The notes beneath the pieces are model-generated. The model did no database searches. It was not told the DNA's origin and was given only the letters and a program-made list of their open reading frames with translations. Positions 1-4,907 of a stretch of 5,225 bases of DNA are shown here, piece after piece (positions within the stretch are counted from its first letter, which is position 1; each line of letters starts with the position of its first letter). Made by a program: the position numbers and the translations under genes. This stretch comes from Borreliella mayonii. Lineage in GTDB: Bacteria > Spirochaetota > Spirochaetia > Borreliales > Borreliaceae. Location of the stretch: positions 1 to 5,225 of the forward strand of contig NZ_CP015794.1 in assembly GCF_001945665.1 (NCBI RefSeq), in the 5' to 3' direction.

Positions 1-39
1 AGTATTTTGACTCAAAACTTTACCCTTTAAATTACTAAA

Positions 40-183
40 TTTAACTTGAAAATACTAAACTTTAACCCAAAATAATAAAACTTTAACTTGAATTTTTCAA
101 AATTACAAAACTTTAACCCAAAATGATAAAACTTTAATTTTTTGTAATTTTTACATAAAAGTGTTAACTTTAAAATCCCAAAC
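40..183. repeat. Degenerate array of ~21-bp TTTAAC-led units
   Basis: The motif TTTAAC (or one-base variants) begins at 40, 61, 82, 112 and 133, with a TTAAC at 164, giving spacings of 21, 21, 30, 21 and about 31. Two 30-base segments, 57-86 and 108-137, differ at a single position. No open reading frame covers the stretch. A 21-bp period is two helical turns, so the units would face the same side of the DNA, as protein-binding iterons do. Borrelia linear plasmids also carry short 21-bp-related subtelomeric repeats. Which of these it is cannot be decided here. Confidence 0.6.
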
Positions 184-198
184 TTTATAATTTTGGGA
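176..198. repeat. Small inverted repeat, 7-bp arms
   Basis: Arms TCCCAAA (176-182) and TTTGGGA (192-198) are perfectly complementary around a 9-base loop. It closes the repeat array and lies upstream of the first OrfA-like gene. There is no T-run after it, so a terminator role is weak. Confidence 0.35.
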
Positions 199-261
199 AA
201 TTATCAATACTTTTTTAATTTATTCTTTATTTTCAAAATAATCTTTATATACTTATATATT

Positions 262-636
262 ATGTATAAGGCTATAAAAGAACAACAAGAAATAGAAATA
301 GATCATGCATGCAGAATACTTATTCTTACCGCAACAATATTTGAAATAAATTCAATATTCGAAAATTATTATCAAAAAACTCTACTCAAAAAGTATAACG
401 AAAATCTCAAAAACAAAAATCTACCTCCTAGTAATATATCAACAATGAAAAAATACTTAAATCAATTAGAAAAAGAAATAAAAATCATAGCAAAATTCTA
501 TTTTAAAAACGATCAATCTCTAATTTATTGCAAACTTAATTATACCCTAGAAAAAATTTGTTTAAAACTAATAAAATTCTACAAAAAATTCTACAAAGAA
601 TTAAAACAATTTACACAAAAGAACATTACTACTTAA
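262..636 (+). CDS. Short OrfA/PF57-62-like protein (N-terminal domain only)
   Basis: This 124-residue protein resembles only the N-terminal third of the Borrelia plasmid maintenance family OrfA (PF57/62). The segment YYQKTLLKKYNENLKNK aligns with YTQKTILYYFNENLRKN of the longer homologue at 2146. STMKKYLNQLEKEIKI matches RTMQKYIYRLQKEIKV, and CKLNYTLEKIC matches YKLNYPKKDC. It then stops soon after a lysine-rich tail, without the roughly 230-residue C-terminal part. ATG at 262 was preferred because it places the conserved block at the same distance from the start as in the paralogues; the frame is open upstream to a TTG at 193, but that extension is a low-complexity hydrophobic run. No Shine-Dalgarno sequence is visible, so translation is uncertain. 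It may be a truncated relic or a stand-alone DNA-binding regulator. Confidence 0.6.
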   Translation: MYKAIKEQQEIEIDHACRILILTATIFEINSIFENYYQKTLLKKYNENLKNKNLPPSNISTMKKYLNQLEKEIKIIAKFYFKNDQSLIYCKLNYTLEKICLKLIKFYKKFYKELKQFTQKNITT

Positions 637-741
637 TTGTAAATACATTATAAAATAATCTTATGCAAATATTTAGAAATACAAATTGTAAAGATATATA
701 TTTTTATTTAAATAAATAATAAAAATTGCTGGCACACTAAT

Positions 742-1095
742 TTGGAAAAATCTTTAAAAGAAATACTAGGTATGAATAGCAAAAATAAGCTATCTTCACA
801 CTTAATAATTCTTATTTACACACTAAACAATATTAATCTAAATTTAAATATTGAGTACTATAATAGGGGGTTTATACGCCGTGCGTTTACTTTTAACGTA
901 GATAGATATTGCAATACTAGTAAAGATATTGAAATAGACATAGACTTACTAATAAAGTATCTAGATATTTTAGAAAACAATCTAAAAATCATAGCTAATA
1001 AATATAAAGTAGAAAAAAATATATTCAAACTTTACTACATAATCAATTATCCTTTAAAAATATGTTACACAAAAATTAGGAACTACTATAAATAG
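742..1095 (+). CDS. Short divergent OrfA/PF57-62-like protein
   Basis: The 117-residue product is a diverged relative of the OrfA/PF57-62 N-terminal domain. SHLIILIYTLNNIN corresponds to HKLIVLISTICYLN of the homologue at 2146. LLIKYLDILENNLKIIANKY matches its KYIYRLQKEIKV region, and INYPLKICYTKIRNYYK matches its LNYPKKDCYHKINQHFK, where the protein ends. The middle (about residues 38-55, NIEYYNRGFIRRAF and onward) has no counterpart. TTG at 742 gives the N-terminal length seen in the paralogues; ATG at 772 is an alternative that would shorten it by ten residues. Neither has a good ribosome binding site, which leaves decay possible. No C-terminal domain is encoded. Confidence 0.5.
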   Translation: MEKSLKEILGMNSKNKLSSHLIILIYTLNNINLNLNIEYYNRGFIRRAFTFNVDRYCNTSKDIEIDIDLLIKYLDILENNLKIIANKYKVEKNIFKLYYIINYPLKICYTKIRNYYK

Positions 1096-1098
1096 ACT

Positions 1099-1189
1099 AT
1101 ATAATGGTTTAACGCCAAAAAATACTGCACTATATTTACAATATAATGGTTTAACGCCAAAAAATACTGCACTATATTTACAATATAAT
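1099..1189. repeat. 42-bp tandem repeat, 2.2 copies
   Basis: Copies 1099-1140 and 1141-1182 are identical over all 42 bases, and a third partial copy covers 1183-1189. Each copy start carries TATAAT (1100, 1142, 1184), and each junction carries TTTACAATATAA (1135-1146, 1177-1188). That 12-mer occurs again in the inverted repeat ahead of the full-length OrfA gene (2049-2060, and reversed at 2103-2114). The array ends one base before the GGGGG that precedes the gene at 1206, so it forms that gene's upstream region. Perfect identity in such variable DNA implies a recent duplication. Confidence 0.9.
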
Positions 1190-1190
1190 A

Positions 1191-1195
1191 GGGGG
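1191..1195 (+). promoter_or_regulatory. Unusual GGGGG ribosome binding site
   Basis: A run of five G lies 10 bases before the ATG at 1206, in otherwise nearly G-free DNA. It can pair with the CCUCC of 16S rRNA but is not the usual AAGGAG of this region, so it supports the start at 1206 only moderately. Confidence 0.4.
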
Positions 1196-1205
1196 CTAAT
1201 TCATT

Positions 1206-1574
1206 ATGAATGGAATAATTAACGATACACTGGTCGCAAGAATAACAAAGCAAATTAAATTTGCTAAGAATAAGTTAATCATTCTTGTCAAAACACTAGA
1301 TCACATGAATCAAGAATTATTCTATAGTGAAAACAAAGATTATACTCATTTATTAATAAAAAGCAAGTTTAATCTTGCTCTAGCTAAAACTACTCAACAC
1401 GAAGTTAATTATAAAACCCTATTAGAATATCTTGAAATATTAGAAAAAAATCCAAAAGTAATCTTAAAATGTCCCACAAATAAAGAAAATGAAAGCTTTA
1501 TAGGCCGTTATACACTCCTTTACCCTTTAGAAGTTTGTTGCACTAAAATTTATAATCTTCATCCTAATATTTAA
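1206..1574 (+). CDS. Short divergent OrfA/PF57-62-like protein
   Basis: This 122-residue protein is a third stand-alone relative of the OrfA/PF57-62 N-terminal domain. NKLIILVKTLDHMN (about residues 22-35) corresponds to HKLIVLISTICYLN at the same distance from the start in the protein at 2146. LLEYLEILEKNPKVI matches the helix KYIYRLQKEIKV, and LLYPLEVCCTKIYNLH matches LNYPKKDCYHKINQHF, after which the protein ends. It is closer in layout to the product of 742-1095 than to that of 262-636. ATG at 1206 has a G-run 10 bases upstream and sits just behind the 42-bp repeat. No membrane segment or C-terminal domain is seen. The role is unknown; binding plasmid DNA is an inference from the family. 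Confidence 0.6.
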   Translation: MNGIINDTLVARITKQIKFAKNKLIILVKTLDHMNQELFYSENKDYTHLLIKSKFNLALAKTTQHEVNYKTLLEYLEILEKNPKVILKCPTNKENESFIGRYTLLYPLEVCCTKIYNLHPNI

Positions 1575-1593
1575 GCTAATATAATCCAGAAAA

Positions 1594-1623
1594 TTTACTA
1601 TAATCGATTATATAAATAGTAAA
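1594..1623. repeat. Nested palindrome
   Basis: Outer arms TTTACTAT (1594-1601) and ATAGTAAA (1616-1623) partly overlap a separate perfect 14-bp palindrome, TATAATCGATTATA (1599-1612). It lies directly after the gene at 1206-1574. It could be a protein-binding site or part of a terminator, but there is no T-run. Confidence 0.45.
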
Positions 1624-1647
1624 CCAATATCTATCCTAGTATATTAT

Positions 1648-1662
1648 GGCCTATAATAGGCC
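1648..1662. repeat. Short perfect hairpin GGCCTA/TAGGCC
   Basis: Six-base arms (1648-1653 and 1657-1662) surround a 3-base loop TAA. The GGCC cores stand out in this AT-rich stretch. Confidence 0.4.
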
Positions 1663-1692
1663 CAATAAAGAATATTTTGATCTATAAATGAT

Positions 1693-1727
1693 AAATCCAT
1701 AAAGGACTATATGTCTTTTATGGATTT
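1693..1727. terminator. Strong hairpin, possible terminator
   Basis: Bases 1693-1707 pair with 1713-1727 through 15 pairs, one of them G-U, around a 5-base loop (TATAT). Eleven outer pairs are A/T-rich with a CC/GG core. The right arm runs into TTTT and then GA, a weak U-tract for + strand transcripts leaving the gene at 1206-1574. It could also work as a structured element of the control region. Confidence 0.45.
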
Positions 1728-1880
1728 TGAACATGAATAATTATTAAATTACCAATATAAAGCTAAATACAAAATAAATCCAATATATCTTTAAATTCTA
1801 GAAAATTTTTAATCTAAAAAAATCATTATTATAGTGCCCAAAACAAAATAAAACTTAAACTGGGAAAATTAGTGTTACAT

Positions 1881-1975
1881 AAAATGAATAGGGCTTAAGA
1901 CAAATTCTTTATAAAAAACTTGCTTTAAGCCCTATTTCACGATCACTTCTTTGTAATTCGAACTCTCGTCGAACT
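1881..1975 (-). ncRNA. Candidate small RNA divergent from the OrfA gene
   Basis: A minus-strand promoter (1982-2009) would start a transcript near 1975. About 40 bases further it runs into a hairpin in which 1925-1936 pairs with 1887-1898 (12 perfect pairs), extended by a G-U and by three more pairs (1901-1903 with 1920-1922). On the minus strand the hairpin is followed by CATTTTA, a short U-tract. The predicted RNA is about 90-100 nt, with no worthwhile reading frame. A small RNA next to a plasmid maintenance gene suggests copy control or incompatibility. Only promoter and hairpin are visible; expression is inferred. Confidence 0.35.
1887..1936. repeat. Inverted repeat with TAGGGCTTAA arms
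   Basis: Arms at 1887-1898 and 1925-1936 match over 12 bases, including GGGC/GCCC. The loop is about 26 bases and is partly closed by further pairs. It is the most GC-rich stem of the control region and would be the terminator of the candidate minus-strand RNA. Confidence 0.6.
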
Positions 1976-1981
1976 ATTTAT

Positions 1982-2009
1982 AGTATAACAAAAATTAAAC
2001 CATAGTCAA
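1982..2009 (-). promoter_or_regulatory. Minus-strand sigma-70 promoter with extended -10
   Basis: Read on the minus strand, TTGACT (2009-2004) is separated by 16 bases from TATACT (1987-1982). A TG sits one base before the -10 box (1990-1989), making an extended -10. This is the best promoter match in the window and points away from the OrfA gene. No gene follows it, only the hairpin at 1887-1936. Confidence 0.55.
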
Positions 2010-2048
2010 GTTGTATTTTAAATAAATTTTAATCTCAATTACTAAAAC

Positions 2049-2114
2049 TTTACAATATAACTAAAATTGATATAAGAGTATTTACTTTTATAGCAATTTT
2101 AGTTATATTGTAAA
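2049..2114. repeat. Long inverted repeat ahead of the OrfA gene
   Basis: Bases 2049-2069 are the perfect reverse complement of 2094-2114 (21 bp). After one mismatch (2070/2093) five further pairs follow (2071-2075 with 2088-2092), leaving a 12-base loop. It overlaps the likely promoter of the gene at 2146. PF57/62 proteins are reported to bind DNA upstream of their own gene, so this is a natural candidate operator or origin element; an RNA stem is the alternative. Confidence 0.75.
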
Positions 2115-2138
2115 ATGATCACTACAATTGTAAGGAGA
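2081..2138 (+). promoter_or_regulatory. Promoter and ribosome binding site of the OrfA gene
   Basis: TTTACT (2081-2086), a 17-base spacer and TATATT (2104-2109) form a plausible sigma-70 promoter. The -10 box lies inside the right arm of the long inverted repeat, so a protein bound there would block transcription. AAGGAGA (2132-2138) ends 7 bases before the ATG at 2146, the best Shine-Dalgarno sequence in the window. A 10-bp palindrome TACAATTGTA (2123-2132) touches its left edge. Confidence 0.6.
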
Positions 2139-2145
2139 AGTCTCT

Positions 2146-3251
2146 ATGAATTCAAAAACAACAAATAAAACCAATAGAAATTGCTATAATAAAGTTCAAC
2201 ACAAATTAATAGTTCTTATTTCAACAATATGCTATCTAAACAAAACACATAAGAAATATACACAAAAAACCATACTCTATTACTTTAATGAAAATCTAAG
2301 AAAAAACGGTCAAACTATTTCTACACTAAGAACTATGCAAAAGTATATCTATAGACTACAAAAAGAAATAAAAGTCACAACAAACTACTATCAACATATG
2401 GGGGTAAATTCGGGTACGGAAATTTATTACAAGCTTAATTATCCTAAAAAAGATTGTTATCATAAAATAAACCAGCACTTTAAAGAAAAAAAGAAGAAAG
2501 ATACCAAAATAGAGTTGCCAACTATTTCAACAAAAATTCTGATTCAAAAATGGGTAGTGTGCAATTGGGGGAGTGTAATAATAATAATAATAATATAAAA
2601 GAAGAAAGAAAAATTAACGAAATAGAAAAGTATCAAGTAATAAAATACTTCAACAAGTGTGACTTTTCATGTAAAGAAATTCTTCCAGTTTTATTAACAT
2701 TAAATATTGATAAAGAAAACATAATTAAAATAATAAAAATCCTAAAAATAACCGAAATTAACTCAAAAAATAAAAATATACGCCCTACTAAATCTTGTAT
2801 TAAAAAAAAACAAGAAAAATTAAAGGGAATTCTATGTAACACTCAAAAAGAATTAGAAGAAAACGGGTACAATTCCAAACAATTAGAAATAAATTTTCAA
2901 AAAATATACGAAAATTACAAATATAAACCCCATTTTATTATTGAAAATCATAAATATAGCGATTTAAACAACATAAAACGTAAATTGGAAAAGTCAATTG
3001 AAAGAAAAAAAGAAAATTCTCAACAAGATTATGAAAATTTAAAGATAAACGTTTTCAATATCCTTATTGAACAACTAAAAAAAGAAACAAATATTGAAAT
3101 TCTAAAGCCTATTATAAAAGAATATTTGAATAACCAAAAAAAAATAAAATACAACAAAATATTTGGCATATATTATCTTGAATTACTAGAAATAATAAAA
3201 AATAGAAAACATGATCTAAATTTAGAAAAATTTAGTAAAAAAGTTGTTTAG
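2146..3251 (+). pseudogene. Frameshifted OrfA/PF57-62 plasmid maintenance protein
   Basis: Two overlapping frames, 2146-2598 (150 residues) and 2550-3251 (233 residues), together make one Borrelia plasmid maintenance protein of the OrfA/PF57-62 family. This family is needed for replication of Borrelia plasmids. The first frame gives the N-terminal domain (KLIVLISTI, NENLRK, KYIYRLQKEIKV, YYKLNYPKKDCYHKINQHFK) and a lysine-rich linker. The second gives an Asn-6 run and the C-terminal domain (EIEKYQVIKYFNKCDF, FQKIYENYKYKPHFIIENHK, LNNIKRKLEKSIERKKENS, LEQLKKET-like helices, IIKEYLNNQKKIKYNK). Restoring one A to the run at 2546-2550 rejoins them as about 368 residues, the usual family size. After the frame break the first frame reads only a short nonsense tail ending in isoleucines. 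Promoter and ribosome binding site are intact, so the break looks recent or is a sequencing error. PF50, PF32 and PF49 partners do not follow. Confidence 0.85.
2576..2593. repeat. Triplet microsatellite (TAA)6
   Basis: Six TAA units sit 25 bases after the frameshift. In the restored frame they encode six asparagines in the linker between the two domains; in the unrestored frame they encode isoleucines. Unit changes alter linker length but not frame. Confidence 0.8.
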
Positions 3252-3261
3252 GTGCTAAAAT

Positions 3262-3336
3262 ATGAAAAGTTTATTTAGATTAGTGCAGAAAATTGAGTTC
3301 AAAAATACGAATTATTCCATAGAGGCTAAAGAATAA
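3262..3336 (+). CDS. 24-codon reading frame, possible PF50 remnant or leader
   Basis: A frame starting MKSLFRLVQKIEFK begins 10 bases after the OrfA stop, with AGGTG (3250-3254) seven bases ahead of its ATG. Its TAA directly abuts the ATG at 3337. In Borrelia plasmid cassettes the gene after PF57/62 is commonly PF50, starting close behind it, so this may be the stub of that gene cut off at a junction. It might instead act as a leader whose translation couples to the synthase gene, whose only Shine-Dalgarno-like AGAGG (3321-3325) lies inside it. The peptide is not recognised. Confidence 0.3.
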   Translation: MKSLFRLVQKIEFKNTNYSIEAKE

Positions 3337-4329
3337 ATGATAAAAACACCAATAATTAGTGAATATCAATTTAAAATAGCTTTAAAATTAATCAAAATGG
3401 GTGAAATTATTGTATTTCCAACAGATACGGTTTACGCTATAGGGGCCAATATTTATGATGAATATGCAGTGAGAATGATAAATTTAGTAAAAAAAAAATC
3501 CATTAATGAGCCCTTAATGCTTTATGTTGATACAATAGAGAAAATAAAAGAATTATCCAGCCATGTTCCTAAAAGTGCTAAGATTTTAATGGAAAAGTTT
3601 AGTCCGGGCCCTTTAACTTATGTTCTTAAAAAATCAATAAAAATACCTAAATTCATTAATAATAACTTAGATACAGTGGCAATAAGAATACCCAAAAATA
3701 AAACCGCATTAAATTTAATTAGAAAATTGAAAAACCCTCTTGTAGTATCATCAGCAAATTTATCCAAAAGGCCTAGTTCAACAAGTTTTAGCATGGCTTT
3801 AAAAGAATTAAATGGGCTTGTAGGAGGGATAATAATGCCAAAAAAAAATAAAGACTCTAATATTGGCATAGAGTCAACTATTATTGAATTTGACTCGAAA
3901 GATAATGTAATAATATTAAGGCCCGGTGCAATAACAAAAAAAATGATAGAAAAAGTGCTAGGCAGTAGATATAAAGTAAATTATGCAAAGGAAACAAAAA
4001 TAGACTTAAAAAAAATGTTTTCTTATAGGCTAAGAATACCTGTCCATACATTTAAACGCGGGGATAACATAAGAAAATATTTAAAAACGAATACAAAAGT
4101 ACTTATCACAAGAGACACTTTTAAATTTTATTTTTTTAGTTTTTTATGGGATAAAAAAAATATTATATTATTCGATTCTTTAATAGAATATGCAGAAAAT
4201 CTTTATAAAGAGCTAGTAAATGCCGAAGAAAAATATGATCAAGTTATTGTTGAAATAGTAGAAAATGAAGAACTAGGGTATGCTATAAATAATAGAATTG
4301 TAAAGGCTAGCTCAAATAATTTCATGTAA
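3337..4329 (+). CDS. Threonylcarbamoyl-AMP synthase, Sua5/YrdC family
   Basis: The 330-residue product matches the long Sua5 form. It makes threonylcarbamoyl-AMP from threonine, bicarbonate and ATP in the cytoplasm, the first step of t6A formation on ANN-decoding tRNAs; TsaD/TsaB/TsaE complete the transfer. The YrdC domain covers about residues 10-205: FPTDTVYAIG (27-36), KKKSINEPL (52-60), PGPLTYVL (90-97), VAIRIP (114-119), VVSSANLS (136-143), GIESTII (177-183) and LRPGAI (194-199). Residues about 245-330 are the Sua5 C-terminal domain. The usual linker motif resembling PGMKYRHYAP is not recognisable; RLRIPVHTFK occupies the place. ATG 3337 fits the family N-terminus and directly follows the TAA of a 24-codon frame, with AGAGG 11 bases upstream. 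No clear promoter is seen. Confidence 0.95.
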   Translation: MIKTPIISEYQFKIALKLIKMGEIIVFPTDTVYAIGANIYDEYAVRMINLVKKKSINEPLMLYVDTIEKIKELSSHVPKSAKILMEKFSPGPLTYVLKKSIKIPKFINNNLDTVAIRIPKNKTALNLIRKLKNPLVVSSANLSKRPSSTSFSMALKELNGLVGGIIMPKKNKDSNIGIESTIIEFDSKDNVIILRPGAITKKMIEKVLGSRYKVNYAKETKIDLKKMFSYRLRIPVHTFKRGDNIRKYLKTNTKVLITRDTFKFYFFSFLWDKKNIILFDSLIEYAENLYKELVNAEEKYDQVIVEIVENEELGYAINNRIVKASSNNFM

Positions 4330-4384
4330 ATTCATTAATAAATTTTTACTATTCTAATAAATTGTTATATGTTTCCCATATATA

Positions 4385-4816
4385 ATGGAAAACATATTCG
4401 AGTACTTAAAATTAAATGCCGTCGAAATTTGTGTTTTAAAAGATATAAAAAAAGTTATTTATAAGTTCTATGAGTCGATTTTAGATATAGAAAATGATGC
4501 GGAGACAATAAATATATTGTCTCCGCATAAAAGTCAAAACATTTTAAATGAATTTTTTTTTAATTTGGGGCCAAAAAAGTCTAAAGAATTAATCAACCTT
4601 TTTCGTAAAATTAAAGTAAAGCTGGGTGATAATGTGTTTGAAAATAAGGTTTTCATATTCTATTTATGTCTTGATGATGTAGATTTTTTTAAACTTTTGT
4701 ATGTGCTTGATAAAAGCAATTTTGATGATTATCTAATATTGATTTATGAAAAATTTCTTGCTATAAGAAAAGATTTGAAATTAATATTGAACAATTATGG
4801 TTCGAATAACTTGTAA
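4385..4816 (+). CDS. Unrecognised 143-residue hypothetical protein
   Basis: I do not recognise this protein. It is predicted soluble, rich in Lys, Asp, Phe, Leu and Ile, without a signal peptide, membrane segment or cysteine cluster, and looks mainly helical (for example FFNLGPKKSKELINLFRKIK and DFFKLLYVLDKSNFDDYLIL). It begins 55 bases after the synthase stop on the same strand and may be co-transcribed with it. ATG at 4385 has no Shine-Dalgarno sequence, and the TATAAT at 4381-4386 overlaps the start codon; the next upstream in-frame option is not better. Base use changes here: the + strand now has more G than C. A perfect 14-bp hairpin (4497-4528) lies within the gene. A terminator-like hairpin follows the stop by 14 bases. 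Confidence 0.75.
   Translation: MENIFEYLKLNAVEICVLKDIKKVIYKFYESILDIENDAETINILSPHKSQNILNEFFFNLGPKKSKELINLFRKIKVKLGDNVFENKVFIFYLCLDDVDFFKLLYVLDKSNFDDYLILIYEKFLAIRKDLKLILNNYGSNNL
4497..4528 (+). repeat. Perfect intragenic hairpin, 14-bp stem and 4-base loop
   Basis: Bases 4497-4510 are the exact reverse complement of 4515-4528, with loop AATA. The stem includes GCGGAGAC/GTCTCCGC, unusually GC-rich here. In frame it encodes Ala-Glu-Thr-Ile-Asn-Ile-Leu-Ser-Pro-His, starting 38 codons into the gene. There is no T-run after it. Confidence 0.85.
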
Positions 4817-4830
4817 TTTAAAGTAAATGT

Positions 4831-4853
4831 ATTAGCCCCTTTTTGGGGCTAAT
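4831..4853. terminator. Hairpin ATTAGCCCC/GGGGCTAAT, likely bidirectional terminator
   Basis: Nine perfect pairs (4831-4839 with 4845-4853) enclose a TTTTT loop, 14 bases after the 143-residue gene. It has the strongest short GC core (GCCCC/GGGGC) of the window. Neither side has a long U-tract, so termination efficiency is uncertain, but the position fits the end of the synthase operon and of any minus-strand gene from the right. Confidence 0.65.
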
Positions 4854-4886
4854 AACATATTCTGTATTTGTAATTTAGGATTGTTG

Positions 4887-4907
4887 CAATAATATTATCT
4901 ATTATTG
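4887..4907. repeat. Small AT-rich inverted repeat
   Basis: CAATAAT (4887-4893) pairs with ATTATTG (4901-4907), plus one inner pair and weak outer pairs. It overlaps the end of the candidate minus-strand relic. No function is assigned. Confidence 0.3.

Larger units (their letters stand above)
1575..2145. other. Non-coding, inverted-repeat-rich control region
   Basis: No gene is supported in this 571-base stretch. It holds at least five inverted repeats (1594-1623, 1648-1662, 1693-1727, 1887-1936, 2049-2114), a minus-strand promoter (1982-2009) and the promoter and ribosome binding site of the next gene. In Borrelia, plasmid replication needs a PF57/62 gene plus adjacent non-coding DNA, so this is the best candidate for an origin or copy-control region. 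That assignment is inference from position and structure. Confidence 0.5.

Noticed and set aside
193..261. Upstream TTG start for the first OrfA-like gene
   Set aside because: The extension is a low-complexity Phe/Ile/Tyr run lacking counterpart in the paralogues, and there is no ribosome binding site.
881..901. GTG start 10 bases after a GGGGG, mirroring the start at 1206
   Set aside because: The frame ends after six codons and is out of frame with the surrounding gene.
1099..1189. CRISPR array
   Set aside because: The 42-bp units are directly adjacent without spacers, so this is a simple tandem repeat.
2542..2553. Programmed -1 frameshift signal
   Set aside because: The codons CAA AAA TGG do not form an X XXY YYZ slippery heptamer, and no strong downstream stem was seen; single-codon AAA slippage is possible but unsupported.
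2633..2842. Minus-strand 69-codon open frame
   Set aside because: It lies wholly inside the conserved C-terminal half of the OrfA gene and its hydrophobic composition is the complement of lysine/asparagine-rich codons.
3618..3869. Minus-strand 83-codon open frame
   Set aside because: It is antisense to the well-conserved YrdC domain and has no ribosome binding site or recognisable product.
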